In this document: piece by piece, positions 35,713-45,397 of the stretch
How positions within the stretch are numbered: position 1 is the stretch's first letter
How the letters are laid out: each line of letters opens with the position of its first letter
NCBI RefSeq assembly: GCF_002027705.1
Contig: NZ_MBTG01000010.1
Span: 1 to 64,000, forward strand
Origin: Paenibacillus ferrarius
GTDB lineage: Bacteria; Bacillota; Bacilli; Paenibacillales; NBRC-103111
Direction of reading: 5' to 3'
Length of the DNA: 64,000 nt
Translations under genes and position numbers: made by a program
Notes under the pieces: generated by a model
Databases searched by the model: none
What the model was told of the DNA's origin: nothing
The model's input: only the letters and a program-made list of their open reading frames with translations

Positions 35713-35748
35713 TCAATATCGCATATTGAATGATATTGATAGATATCA
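35713..35748. promoter_or_regulatory. Candidate LysR-type operator
   Basis: TCAATAT-CGC-ATATTGA (35713-35729) is a perfect inverted repeat. TGATAT-N6-ATATCA (35731-35748) follows at once. Both contain T-N11-A type symmetry and lie 70-105 bases before the TehA-like start. The rest of 35645-36022 holds no gene apart from the GH43 promoter. Confidence 0.4.
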
Positions 35749-35885
35749 TGCATGATTCGTTCTCGATTTGCAATGGAGGCAAAACGTTCTGGAATGAGAG
35801 CTGAGCCTGCCCAAAAGGCAGTCTCGAGCCGGAAAAAGCCGCAAACTCCAGCAAAATCGCACGAAAAACAAAAAAGGGTTGAAAA

Positions 35886-35920
35886 GTGTAAAAAACATCT
35901 GGATATTACAAATCTATAAT
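35886..35920 (+). promoter_or_regulatory. Candidate promoter of the GH43-cohesin-dockerin gene
   Basis: TATAAT at 35915-35920 lies 29 bases after GTGTAAA at 35886. The same GYGTAAA-to--10 distance (28) is seen before the TlpA gene and before the sugar-binding lipoprotein gene. Confidence 0.45.
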
Positions 35921-36022
35921 TTTTGAAATATGTTAAGTTAAAAGCACTTCCAATAGGGATGAGCTTTATTCGCTGATTCCCTGTTGAACACACGAATAAA
36001 TGAGAAAATAGGAGGAACAACG

Positions 36023-38830
36023 TTGAAAAAAGTAGTAGGAGTACTGTTGGCAATCATCCTTTTTGCAAGCGCGTTGAGCGTAAGTTTGAATGTTCGTGCG
36101 GCAGATCCGACGCTGGATGGTCACGGATTGATGGGGGAATTTTTTAAGTGCGAGCCAAACCCTAACAACCGAGAGGATATTACGATATTTAATTTCGATA
36201 ATAAGAAAGGGGAGCGGGCCGTAGGAAATTTGAATGGCGATTCGTTTGCCAGTATTTTCAATCAATTTTCAGGAACGCCTGATTATAATACAGCACGTTT
36301 TACAGGTACGATTGTACCGAAATATACAGAAAACTATACCTTCCATATGGTCGGGGATGATGGGTTCAGGCTGTGGATTAATGGGGAGAAGATCATTGAT
36401 TTGTGGCAGCAAGTTTGGGACAAACCACAGACAAGTGTTCCCGTCTCTTTGGAAGCAGGCAAACACTATGAGATCAAGGTTGAATATTTGCAAGGCTGGG
36501 GCGGTACTTGGCTGCGTATGGAATGGGAAAGTGCGAGCCAGTTAAAAGAAATCGTACCAGAGTCAGCGCTGTATCTACCGTCGGATCGAGTGATGATAAC
36601 GAAAAAAGCGGATTTGACAGCAGAAATTCAAAAGATCGATTATTTAACAGAAAACTTTGCCACTAAGGTAAATGAAAGCGCATTAAACAGCTTGAAAGCA
36701 GCGAAGATAGCTGCCAAGCAATTGCTGGATACGTTGGATGGCAAACAAATGAGTGATCGAGATAAGGTGGATTTATTAATCGCTGAAATGAAAAATGTTT
36801 CGATTGCGCGTTCCGATTTTATGAAAGAAATGGGCGTTACGAGTTCAGCGGTGTTTGACAAATTTAACAACCCTTTGTATCAAGGACAGGATCCTTTTGT
36901 CACGTATAAAGACGGATTTTATTATTTTGTTTCTTCTAGTAATTTAGACTCCAACAATAAAGTGTATGTATCCAAATCGCGGACGCTGACGGATCAAGGC
37001 GAAAAGGTCATGGTATTTGATTCGCAGGGTACGCAAACTCGTATTTTTGCACCGGAAATCTTTTTCTTTGATGGCAAATGGTACATTTATTACTGTGCTG
37101 ATCTGCAAGCTTATGGGTATAAACATATGGCTACGGTTTTGGAATCCGTTACGGATAACCCGCAAGGTGGATATGTGGATAAAGGGGCTTTGTATGCGGG
37201 CGAAAATGGTGTATATAAACAAGCTAATGACTTTACGGTATTCGACTATAAGGGCAAACTTTATGCCGTTTGGGGGACTTTAGGTTCAGGTGAACCGATT
37301 GGTCCAGCGATTGCTCCCATGGATAACCCTTATACGGTCACGGCAGATCGTTCTTTCTTGCCTGGCGGTGGATGGGAAGGTCCCCGTGTCCTGCAAAAAG
37401 ATGGGAAGGTGTTTATCACCATGTCGGAAGGTGACTATGCGTCAGATGGTTATCGGTTATCTTATTTTATGAATACAGATGGGGATTTTCTGAACCCGAA
37501 TTCTTGGACTCGCAAAAACGATGTTTTCGTTGCCACCGATGATGTATCCGGCCCTGCTAGAGCAGGTTTTGTCAAATCGGCAGATGGTAAGGAAGATTGG
37601 ATGATCTATCATTCACGTGTTTATCAAGATACGGGCCGTAACTGGTGGCGGCAAGTCAATATTAAGAAATTTGCTTGGAATGAAGATGGAACGCCTAATT
37701 TTGGCACGCCTGTTGCTCCGAATGTATGGCAGCAATTGCCTTCCGGCGATTTGGGGCAGGGGGACATGTATCAAGCAGAGGATGCCATTCTCTATGGGGA
37801 TATTGCTAAAGGCAAGGCTCACGCCAATTATCAAGGAACAGGCTATATCAACTTGCCCAAAAAATCAGGTGCTGAAGCGAGTTTTGTCGTTAATGCGGCA
37901 CAAGACGGTGATTACATTGTAGGTGTGAGATATGCTTATGGGGAACAAGTGAACGGGGAATCCACCAACAATCCGACAACCCAATTGCCAGACAGAGCAA
38001 AAATCAATGTCTATGTAAATGGTGTACAGGTAAAAACAATTGCGCCTGATAAAACAGCAATCAGCTGGGATGAATGGTTTACGGCTTCTGAGCGTTTGAC
38101 CTTAAAAGCTGGTAAAAATGTCATTAGTTATCGCATTGATAATGATTGTATTGGCAATGTGAATTTGGACTATGTAACGATGTATAAAGCAGATGTACCA
38201 AATCCCATTGTTTCAACTGAGTTAACGGGTACTCTTACAGGTGTGCCTCAAGTTCCATTAGGAACTGCGTTCACGGTGAAATATGGATTAACCCATGTAT
38301 CAAGCAGTGTGGTCGATGCGATCTATGCGCAGGATCTTACATTGGATTATGATCCGGGTAAGCTTAGTTTGATATCAGTCGAATCTTTGAAGGATGGACT
38401 GATGGTCGTTGACTTAAAGAAGGATGTACCGGGAAGAGTTCGGATTCTGCTTGTTAGTTTAGGTGCCAATCATTCTATTACGACGGATGGCGAATTGCTT
38501 AAATTAAACTGGAAAGCTAACAAAGAGACAGCTCAGAGCAGTATTACGCTCTCGCGAGCACAAATAGCCAACTCCATGGGTGTGGAGAAACTACTAGCCC
38601 CTGTCACATATCAAGTAAAGGTCACGGGCACTTCTGATGTGCCGGGAGATATGAATGCAGATGGCAAAGTGACCATTGGTGATCTCGCCATTGGAGCCGC
38701 CAACTATGGTAAAAATTCGGCGAGCCCGGACTGGAATCTGGTTCAGAAGATAGATTTCAACCATGATGGCATCATTGATATTGCTGATTTGGCGATCATC
38801 GCTAGAGCTATTTTTCAATCATTCGAATGA
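36023..38830 (+). CDS. Secreted GH43 enzyme with PA14, CBM, cohesin and dockerin
   Basis: A 935-residue exported enzyme. After a signal peptide (VGVLLAIILFASALSVSLNVRAA) come a PA14 domain (about 35-188), a helical linker, a GH43 five-bladed propeller (282-576; base Asp in GQDPFVTYKDG, acid Glu in GGGWEGPRVLQ), a CBM6/35-like module (582-722), a cohesin module (731-866; VDAIYAQDLTLDYDPGKL) and a type I dockerin (873-931; DMNADGKVTIGDL and DFNHDGIIDIADL). GH43 enzymes are mostly arabinofuranosidases and xylosidases. The TTG start has AGGAGG 7 bases upstream. Having both cohesin and dockerin lets it link head to tail with its neighbours. Confidence 0.87.
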   Translation: MKKVVGVLLAIILFASALSVSLNVRAADPTLDGHGLMGEFFKCEPNPNNREDITIFNFDNKKGERAVGNLNGDSFASIFNQFSGTPDYNTARFTGTIVPKYTENYTFHMVGDDGFRLWINGEKIIDLWQQVWDKPQTSVPVSLEAGKHYEIKVEYLQGWGGTWLRMEWESASQLKEIVPESALYLPSDRVMITKKADLTAEIQKIDYLTENFATKVNESALNSLKAAKIAAKQLLDTLDGKQMSDRDKVDLLIAEMKNVSIARSDFMKEMGVTSSAVFDKFNNPLYQGQDPFVTYKDGFYYFVSSSNLDSNNKVYVSKSRTLTDQGEKVMVFDSQGTQTRIFAPEIFFFDGKWYIYYCADLQAYGYKHMATVLESVTDNPQGGYVDKGALYAGENGVYKQANDFTVFDYKGKLYAVWGTLGSGEPIGPAIAPMDNPYTVTADRSFLPGGGWEGPRVLQKDGKVFITMSEGDYASDGYRLSYFMNTDGDFLNPNSWTRKNDVFVATDDVSGPARAGFVKSADGKEDWMIYHSRVYQDTGRNWWRQVNIKKFAWNEDGTPNFGTPVAPNVWQQLPSGDLGQGDMYQAEDAILYGDIAKGKAHANYQGTGYINLPKKSGAEASFVVNAAQDGDYIVGVRYAYGEQVNGESTNNPTTQLPDRAKINVYVNGVQVKTIAPDKTAISWDEWFTASERLTLKAGKNVISYRIDNDCIGNVNLDYVTMYKADVPNPIVSTELTGTLTGVPQVPLGTAFTVKYGLTHVSSSVVDAIYAQDLTLDYDPGKLSLISVESLKDGLMVVDLKKDVPGRVRILLVSLGANHSITTDGELLKLNWKANKETAQSSITLSRAQIANSMGVEKLLAPVTYQVKVTGTSDVPGDMNADGKVTIGDLAIGAANYGKNSASPDWNLVQKIDFNHDGIIDIADLAIIARAIFQSFE

Positions 38831-38964
38831 GCACTCCTCAAATCACCGAAAATAACAAATTTACTCTTTATATTCTAAATACTTCACTGCGAGATTTTCT
38901 TATATTGACTGTATGGATCATGAACATGACTACATTCTTATGCAAGGAAAGGGGTATTTGATAT

Positions 38965-39996
38965 ATGAAAGTAAGAAAAATGTTGTCGTGCAGCTTGATT
39001 ACGGCATTGGCTGCAGCGACAATTGTAACGGGAGCTTCAGCGGCAGCAGAGGACGGGCCTTCGTATTCGCTAACGATTGTTACCGATAAGCCATCTAAAG
39101 GAGAGAACGTTGAAGTTCTCGTTAAGGGGCATCAGCTGAAGGATGTCTATGCGTATGAAATCAATTTGGACTTCAATCCAAAGCTGCTTAAATTGAAGGA
39201 AGCAACTACGGATATTCCCGGATTTTCGATTCCTCCCATTGTGAAAGACAATCATATTCAGCTCGCACATACGCGTGTCGGCCGAACGCAAGGGGACAGT
39301 GGTAAGCAGATTTTATACAAATTAAAATTTGAAGCTATTGACGATGGCGCGACGGAGCTGGCGATTGGCCATGTCAAATTGGTTGACTCCGTTTTAGCCA
39401 GCACCGACCAAGAATCAACTGCCAAAATTGCTGTTAACGTGAATGATTTGTTCCCATTCGATGACCTCGGTGATTTTGGCTGGGCGAAAACGGCTATTGC
39501 CTTCTTGGCGGACAAGGGGATTGTGAATGGGACGGGCGATCGCTTGTTCAGTCCGGAGCAGCCTGTCACGCGTGCTGATTTTGTGGTGCTATTAACAAGA
39601 GCGCTGGAGCTTAAAGGTTCAAAGGGCGAGCGCTTTGACGATGTGGAGCAAGGCGTTTACTACGATGAGGCCCTGTCCGCAGCCAGAAGCTTAGGCATTG
39701 TGGAGGGAGATGCGACTAATCACTTCCATCCGAGATCATCGGTGACCCGAGAGGACATGATGACGCTTACGGCCCGCACTTTGAAAGTGCTGAATAAGCT
39801 GCCTGCAAGCCAAGGAACTTCTTTGGAGAGCACGTATTACGATGCTGCGGAAATATCGGATTATGCGCTCGCCAGTGTTGCTGCGTTGGTAGAGTCAGGT
39901 TTGATACAAGGCTATGGCGATGGCATTCATCCCAAAGAAACAACGAACCGCGCTCAAGCGGCAATGTTGATTTATAACATGTTGAATATGAAATAA
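38965..39996 (+). CDS. Anchoring protein: one cohesin and three SLH repeats
   Basis: A 343-residue secreted protein. The signal peptide (SCSLITALAAATIVTGASAAA) precedes a single cohesin module (about 33-155; YAYEINLDFNPKLLKLKEA) and three SLH repeats (about 165-343; GWAKTAIAFLADKGIVNGTGDRLFSPEQPVTRADFVVLL is the first). SLH repeats bind pyruvylated wall polymer. This is the layout of anchoring scaffoldins such as OlpA of Clostridium thermocellum, which hold dockerin-bearing enzymes on the cell surface. Its cohesin differs in sequence from the three cohesins inside the enzymes. It is encoded between the GH43 and GH2 genes, 134 bases after the first. Confidence 0.88.
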   Translation: MKVRKMLSCSLITALAAATIVTGASAAAEDGPSYSLTIVTDKPSKGENVEVLVKGHQLKDVYAYEINLDFNPKLLKLKEATTDIPGFSIPPIVKDNHIQLAHTRVGRTQGDSGKQILYKLKFEAIDDGATELAIGHVKLVDSVLASTDQESTAKIAVNVNDLFPFDDLGDFGWAKTAIAFLADKGIVNGTGDRLFSPEQPVTRADFVVLLTRALELKGSKGERFDDVEQGVYYDEALSAARSLGIVEGDATNHFHPRSSVTREDMMTLTARTLKVLNKLPASQGTSLESTYYDAAEISDYALASVAALVESGLIQGYGDGIHPKETTNRAQAAMLIYNMLNMK

Positions 39997-40006
39997 GCAA
40001 GGAGAG

Positions 40007-40054
40007 AGAAGGTGCCTGATCAGCAGAAATTGCGATCGTGCAGCTTCTTTTTTT
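40007..40054 (+). terminator. Terminator after the anchoring protein gene
   Basis: AGAAG, TGC and GATC segments pair with GATC, GCA and CTTCT around an AGCAGAAATTGC loop; seven T follow. Confidence 0.65.
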
Positions 40055-40159
40055 GATCAAAACTGCGGTAACGCGGGTAACGATCTTCCTGTTGCAGGTG
40101 TGAAATAGCGAAAAAACGTAAAAAAGAACGGATAAACCTAAATACTTGCTCTTCGAATT

Positions 40160-40174
40160 GATACATAATGTATC
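40160..40174. promoter_or_regulatory. 15-bp palindrome before the GH2 gene
   Basis: GATACAT-A-ATGTATC is perfectly symmetric and lies in the leader 35 bases before the upstream ORF. It could be a repressor or activator site. Confidence 0.35.
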
Positions 40175-40208
40175 TGTAAACATCCCGAGAGTAGGAGGAA
40201 AGGAGCTA

Positions 40209-40286
40209 ATGCCGCTCATAAAAGAGGTCTTTGAAAGCGCTCTCCCATTTTATCAATATGTGATCAGGAGGCTGGAAAAAAGATGA
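40209..40286 (+). CDS. Upstream ORF overlapping the GH2 start
   Basis: A 25-codon ORF (MPLIKEVFESALPFYQY...) with the strong site AGGAGGAAAGGAG before its ATG. Its TGA overlaps the ATG of the GH2 gene (ATGA), and it contains both the candidate cre site and the GH2 ribosome site. It could couple translation of the giant enzyme or act as a leader peptide. Chance cannot be excluded for so short an ORF. Confidence 0.45.
   Translation: MPLIKEVFESALPFYQYVIRRLEKR
40232..40245 (+). promoter_or_regulatory. Candidate cre (CcpA) site in the GH2 leader
   Basis: TGAAAGCGCTCTCC matches TGWAANCGNTNWCA at 13 of 14 positions. Placed downstream of the likely promoter, it would act as a roadblock under good carbon supply. 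Confidence 0.5.
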
Positions 40287-43200
40287 GGTTAAAGAAAACG
40301 TTAAGTAAGCTGCTCATTGCAGCTTGCGCATTCGGCACGATTTCAACGGCTCCAATGTTGTCCATTCATGCACAAGCTGCGGATGCGGCAGCCGAGCCGG
40401 TCGTTCACGGCTTAAAGGGAGAGTACTACACCAATACGGGTTCTCCCCAGTTTAACTTCGGCACATTAAAGTCAACGGTTCTTGATCCGAATTTGGATTT
40501 TGGCAATTTGGAACCGGCTTTTGGCATTTTGACTGGACAGCAGGATAATGTGAACGTACGTTGGAGCGGGTTCATTGAACCCCAGTATTCAGAAAATTAT
40601 ACGTTCTCGATGATTGGAGATAACGGCTTCCGCCTCTGGATCGACAATAAGCTCGTCATTGATCACTGGGTCAATGATTGGGATAAGGAGCAGGTGGGAG
40701 CAGCGATCCCGTTGATTGCCGGACAGAAATATGCGATCAAGGTGGAATATTTCGAGAATACCGGCGGCTCTAATTTGCACATGCGCTGGTCGAGTCCGTC
40801 CGTGCCTAAAACACCGGTACCGACAGAGGCGTTCACCCCGCCAAGCGGGTTCTCCTATGGGGGGAAAGTTTCTAAAGATGGCGCGACAGCGGAAGTGAAG
40901 TTAGATCAAGCGGCAGCGCAGCTTCCGGAAGGCTTCGCGAATCATTTGAACGTCAAAGTGATGGGCACAGATTGGCCGATCGCTTCGGCAGCACTCAAAA
41001 CTGGAGATAACACCACCATGGTGCTTACCTTCCAATATCCGGTGTACTCGAAGGATGTATGGCTTGTTAAGGCAAGCTATGATGGGCAAGGCGGATTGAA
41101 AGCTCAGGGCGGTGCCGTCATCCCAGCATTCGAAAAAATGTTGCAAAATGATTCTACCTATCAAATTACGACGCTATGGGCCAGTCAAGTGGACAAAGAT
41201 CATGTGCTTCCGGAATATCCTAGGCCGCAGCTCGTTCGCAACAAATGGCAGAATTTGAACGGGGAATGGGAATTCCAGTCGGCCAAAGCAGGCGAGGCGC
41301 TGCCAAGCGGGAAAACACTAAAGGAGAAGATTGTTGTTCCTTTTGCCGCTGAATCGGTGCTTTCGGGCATTAAACGCGTGGAGAATCTCATGTGGTATAA
41401 GAGATCGTTTGCGGTTCCGAGTGATTGGAGCGGTCAGCGAGTTATGTTGAATTTCGGTGCCGTTGATTATTTGGCTACGGTATACGTCAACGGTGTGCAG
41501 GTGGGCACGCACAAAGGCGGTTATACATCGTTCAGCTTCGATATTACCGATCAATTGCAAGCGGGCAATAATGAACTGATCGTTCATGTGCTGGATAATA
41601 CCGATATGGGGGAAGATCAAGCTGTCGGCAAGCAAACCGTGAAGAAGCTGGGAGGCATCTGGTATACGTCCGTATCCGGTATTTGGCAAACAGTATGGAT
41701 GGAGCCTGTTGCTCCGGCACATATTGAGAAGCTGGATATGACGCCTGATATTCAAAATAAAGTGCTGAAAGTAACCGTTCCCGCCGGGCCTGCCAGCAAC
41801 TTAACGGTTGAAGCCGTAGCGCTGAAAGATGGTCAGGAAGCAGGGAGAATTAGCGGACCGGCCGGAACCGAGCTGCAGCTTCCAGTAGCAAATCCAAGAC
41901 TATGGACACCGGATGATCCATTCTTGTACGACTTACAGGTTCGCTTGAAAAATGGGAATCAAGTCGTTGATCAAGTGAACAGCTATTTCGGCATGAGGGA
42001 GATCAAGCTGGGGAAAGTCGACGGCGTTACGCGACCGCTGCTGAACGGCAAGTTCGTTTTCCAGATGGGACCGCTCGATCAAGGCTTCTATCCAGATGGC
42101 ATTTACACGGCACCTACCGAAGAGGCGCTCAAATTTGATATTCAAACGGTCAAGCGAATTGGTATGAATACAATCCGCAAGCACATTAAAGTGGAACCGG
42201 CGCGCTGGTATTATTGGGCGGATAAGCTGGGCGTCCTCGTCTGGCAGGATATGCCAAGCTTGGAGGATCGACAAGGCAATCATGGCGCGGATATTACGCA
42301 AGCGGCCAAAACACAGTGGCTGAAGGAATATAAAGAAATGGTCGATCAACTGCGAAGCGCGCCATCCATCATCGAATGGACAGTCTTTAATGAAGGCTGG
42401 GGCGAATTCGACTGGGGCGGACAGCAAACGAAGGATGCGGTTAATTATGTCAAAAGTCTTGATTCAACACGCTTAATCAATAATGCCAGCGGCTGGGCAG
42501 ATTCGGGAACAGGCGACCTTGTTGACATGCATGCCTACCCTGCTCCGAATTCACCGAAACCTACAGATACACGCGCTGCTGTTCTTGGTGAATACGGAGG
42601 TCTGGGGCTGCATACGCCGGGACATGAATGGAGTCCGCTCGTATTCTCATACCAAGAAATGAAAAGCAAAAAAGAAATTACGGACAAATATATTGACTAT
42701 ATTAATCAATTAAAAAGTCTCAAAACAAACTCCGGTTTGAGTGCGGCGATCTATACACAGATTACCGATGTTGAATATGAAATCAACGGTTTGCTCTCTT
42801 ACGACCGCAAGGTGGAGAAGCTCGATTTTGATCGCATCGCCAAAGCACATCGCGAGCTGATCGGTACGATAACAGCGGGCGATTTGACCAGCAGTATTCA
42901 GGAAGCCGAGCAGTTCTATAGAAAGCTGATAGCGGGCGATAAGCCAGGTCAATATTCACAAGATGATCTGAATCACTACAAAGGTGTGATCGAATCAGCT
43001 AAGCAAGTGCTCTTAGACAGTCATGCCACTGCCAGCGAATATCAGCAATCGCTCCTTAACTTAACGACTGGCAAGGAGAAAGTGTTTGCTGCGGTTCGTG
43101 ATCCGCTTCCGAAGGGATCAACGGTAGATGGCTTTGACAGCGCGACATTACACAGCAGTTGGAACATTTATCGTCCAAACAATGCGAATTGGAGTCTATC

Positions 43201-44524
43201 GACGAATCCCGGGAAACTGACAATTCAGACACTTTCGGGCGACAGCTTTGGAAATTCGAATTCAATCAAGAATGTGTTTCTGCAAAATGCACCAAGCGGC
43301 GACTTCGTCATCACGACGAAGGTGAATGCTGAGGTAAGGAAAAACTACCAGCAGGCAGGACTGTTTGTTTGGCAGGATGAAGATAACTATGTAAAGCTGG
43401 GACACGTGTGGGATACAGATGGCGCGACGGGTAAATCCTTGGAATCAGCCTTTGAGAAAAATGCCGCCTATACCAAAGCTGGCCATATGGCCGTTCATCC
43501 AGGATTCGATACGTCCTACTTGCAAATTCGCAAGGTTGGCAATGTGTATACGACGTATTATTGGGACGGCGCGGGCTGGACACAGGCCGCAGATCCGGTT
43601 ACTGTCCAATTAACGAATCTGAAAGTCGGATTCTATGCGTTCTCGGCAACGGATGGGACATCGATCCCCGCACAATTTGACTACTTCTCCGTTGGTCCTA
43701 TCCGTAATGACCCGACGTCATCTTTAACCGGACCCGCAACGATTGCGAGCGGGCAATCCTTCGACTCTACACTACGATTGGATAGTGTGACACAAAGTGT
43801 CTATGCTCAGGATTTGACCGCCCTGTATGATGCGAATCAACTTGAATTTGTTTCGGCAGACAGTTTACAAGAAGGCGTGATCCTCATCGATAAGAAAGTG
43901 GAGCCAGGCATAGTCCGTCTGATCACGGTGAACGTTAGTGGCTCCAGCATCAATGGCGATTTGATCAAGCTTCACTGGAAAGCGAAGGTTGCTGGAGAGG
44001 ATACAACAAGCCGGATTACGCTTTCCAAGCTTATACTAGCCAATGGTGTAGGCAACGAAACAGAGATAGATGGAACTGTACAGAGCATTCGGATTCTAGC
44101 AAATGTGGATAAGGCTGCGCTGAATGCGCTCATCGCTCAGGCTCAAAGCAAGCATGACGCTGCCACAGAGGGATCATCGATTGGGCAGTATCCAGCTGGC
44201 TCCAAAGCAGCGCTGCAAGCAGCGATCGGCCGAGCAAGCATCGTTGCGAACAATGCGAATGCATCGAAGGCTCAAGTCGAGCAAGCGGTTACTGACTTGA
44301 ATCAAGCGCTGCAAACGTTTAATCAATCGGTTGTTACCGCAACGCCTGGAGACACCAATGGCGATGGCAAATTCTCGATCGGTGATTTGGCGATTGTTGC
44401 AGCCGCTTATGGCAAAACATCTGCAGATGCAGATTGGGAGAAATACAAACTAGCCGATTTGAACAATGACGGTCGCGTTGACCTAGTCGATTTGGCAACA
44501 TTGGCTCGGCAGATTTTACAATAG
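40283..44524 (+). CDS. Secreted GH2 enzyme with PA14, cohesin and dockerin
   Basis: A 1413-residue exported enzyme: signal peptide, PA14 (about 43-189), a GH2 core (306-861; acid/base Glu704 in FNEGWGEF, nucleophile Glu770 in LGEYGGLG), a helical linker, a concanavalin-like module (946-1139), a cohesin (1145-1276; SVYAQDLTALYDANQL), a FIVAR-type helical module (1276-1350) and a type I dockerin (1354-1413; DTNGDGKFSIGDL and DLNNDGRVDLVDL). GH2 includes beta-galactosidases and relatives; the exact sugar is not clear. AGGAGG lies before ATG within the overlapping upstream ORF. Cohesin and dockerin in one chain fit head-to-tail assembly. Confidence 0.87.
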   Translation: MRLKKTLSKLLIAACAFGTISTAPMLSIHAQAADAAAEPVVHGLKGEYYTNTGSPQFNFGTLKSTVLDPNLDFGNLEPAFGILTGQQDNVNVRWSGFIEPQYSENYTFSMIGDNGFRLWIDNKLVIDHWVNDWDKEQVGAAIPLIAGQKYAIKVEYFENTGGSNLHMRWSSPSVPKTPVPTEAFTPPSGFSYGGKVSKDGATAEVKLDQAAAQLPEGFANHLNVKVMGTDWPIASAALKTGDNTTMVLTFQYPVYSKDVWLVKASYDGQGGLKAQGGAVIPAFEKMLQNDSTYQITTLWASQVDKDHVLPEYPRPQLVRNKWQNLNGEWEFQSAKAGEALPSGKTLKEKIVVPFAAESVLSGIKRVENLMWYKRSFAVPSDWSGQRVMLNFGAVDYLATVYVNGVQVGTHKGGYTSFSFDITDQLQAGNNELIVHVLDNTDMGEDQAVGKQTVKKLGGIWYTSVSGIWQTVWMEPVAPAHIEKLDMTPDIQNKVLKVTVPAGPASNLTVEAVALKDGQEAGRISGPAGTELQLPVANPRLWTPDDPFLYDLQVRLKNGNQVVDQVNSYFGMREIKLGKVDGVTRPLLNGKFVFQMGPLDQGFYPDGIYTAPTEEALKFDIQTVKRIGMNTIRKHIKVEPARWYYWADKLGVLVWQDMPSLEDRQGNHGADITQAAKTQWLKEYKEMVDQLRSAPSIIEWTVFNEGWGEFDWGGQQTKDAVNYVKSLDSTRLINNASGWADSGTGDLVDMHAYPAPNSPKPTDTRAAVLGEYGGLGLHTPGHEWSPLVFSYQEMKSKKEITDKYIDYINQLKSLKTNSGLSAAIYTQITDVEYEINGLLSYDRKVEKLDFDRIAKAHRELIGTITAGDLTSSIQEAEQFYRKLIAGDKPGQYSQDDLNHYKGVIESAKQVLLDSHATASEYQQSLLNLTTGKEKVFAAVRDPLPKGSTVDGFDSATLHSSWNIYRPNNANWSLSTNPGKLTIQTLSGDSFGNSNSIKNVFLQNAPSGDFVITTKVNAEVRKNYQQAGLFVWQDEDNYVKLGHVWDTDGATGKSLESAFEKNAAYTKAGHMAVHPGFDTSYLQIRKVGNVYTTYYWDGAGWTQAADPVTVQLTNLKVGFYAFSATDGTSIPAQFDYFSVGPIRNDPTSSLTGPATIASGQSFDSTLRLDSVTQSVYAQDLTALYDANQLEFVSADSLQEGVILIDKKVEPGIVRLITVNVSGSSINGDLIKLHWKAKVAGEDTTSRITLSKLILANGVGNETEIDGTVQSIRILANVDKAALNALIAQAQSKHDAATEGSSIGQYPAGSKAALQAAIGRASIVANNANASKAQVEQAVTDLNQALQTFNQSVVTATPGDTNGDGKFSIGDLAIVAAAYGKTSADADWEKYKLADLNNDGRVDLVDLATLARQILQ

Positions 44525-44543
44525 ACATGCCCGGATAAAACTT

Positions 44544-44581
44544 GCCCAACCACAGCATATATCGTGGCTGGGCTTCTTTTT
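44544..44581 (+). terminator. Terminator of the GH2 gene
   Basis: GCCCAACCAC and GTGGCTGGGC arms around AGCATATATC, followed by TTCTTTTT. Confidence 0.85.
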
Positions 44582-44621
44582 GTATGATCTTGAGCGTGAG
44601 GAATGAACTTTTGTCAGAATC

Positions 44622-44675
44622 GTGCAAAGTTTGGCCTAATCGCGTAAAGACGGGCTTTTTCCTTGCAGATATAAT
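44622..44675 (+). promoter_or_regulatory. Promoter of the tlpA-GH127 pair with direct repeats
   Basis: TATAAT at 44670-44675 is preceded by GCGTAAA (44642) and GTGCAAA (44622), direct repeats 20 bases apart, as for AraC-type activator half-sites. The distance from the near repeat to -10 is 28 bases. Confidence 0.5.
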
Positions 44676-44706
44676 CTAAATAAACAAAGCTCAGGGAGAG
44701 GTTCAA

Positions 44707-45300
44707 ATGAAAAAAATGATCAGCCTGATCGTTGGCATTCTCTTGCTTAGCAGCTTGCCTTTTTACTTGCACGTCTCGCATAAAACGACGGACCCCAGTC
44801 CTAAGGAAGGTCAGAGGCTGGACGTCCATAAGTTGGAAAGCATTGTGAATTTGGCCAGCTCGGGAGATAAGCCAGGCGTGAATGATGTCAAGGCTCCTTC
44901 TTTTACACTGAAAGCGTTGGATGGTTCTTACCATACGATTGGAGGCAAACGCGATAAACCGGTTGTCATCCATTTTTGGGCCAGTTGGTGCGAAGCTTGC
45001 TCGGTTGAAGTGGCGACTCTGAGGAAGTTGTACGGCCAGTATAAGAATCAGGTTGATTTCCTGGGCATTAACGTGTCGACCGAAGAAAAACCGGAAAACA
45101 TCGAAAAGTTCGTCAAACAGAACAACCTCACCTATCCGATCCTGTTGGATGAGCATAAACATGCCGCTGATCTGTATCAGCTTCACGCGCTGCCTACGGT
45201 TTTTCTTATCGACAAAGATGGCTTCGTGCTGGATACGTTTCATATGGTAGATCCGCTTGAATTGGAAGAGAAAATCAGACATCTAGCTGAGTCTTCATGA
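44707..45300 (+). CDS. TlpA/ResA-type thiol-disulfide protein
   Basis: A 197-residue thioredoxin-fold protein with an N-terminal membrane anchor or signal (ISLIVGILLLSSLPFYL) and the active site WASWCEACSVEV (about residues 94-105). The cis-Pro is in ALPTVFLID. It should act outside the membrane, reducing or exchanging disulfides. It is encoded 97 bases before the GH127-like enzyme, whose family uses a zinc-bound catalytic cysteine next to further cysteines. A role in keeping those thiols reduced is inferred from that position. Confidence 0.85.
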   Translation: MKKMISLIVGILLLSSLPFYLHVSHKTTDPSPKEGQRLDVHKLESIVNLASSGDKPGVNDVKAPSFTLKALDGSYHTIGGKRDKPVVIHFWASWCEACSVEVATLRKLYGQYKNQVDFLGINVSTEEKPENIEKFVKQNNLTYPILLDEHKHAADLYQLHALPTVFLIDKDGFVLDTFHMVDPLELEEKIRHLAESS

Positions 45301-45397
45301 ATCTCTGCAATTGTTCAGAAAGGAGGAGAGCGGTAGAAAACGTGCGTTATGTTGGAACAAGTAAGCCATCTAATTTTAAAGAGAAGAGGTGTCTGAA

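Noticed and set aside
35706..36053. Minus-strand ORF of 115 codons in the gap before the GH43 gene
   Set aside because: It has no ribosome site, a Phe/Leu/Ser-rich product and overlaps promoter signals and the GH43 signal peptide.
44614..45282. Minus-strand ORF of 222 codons
   Set aside because: It is antisense to the TlpA gene, which has a clear active site and signal segment.
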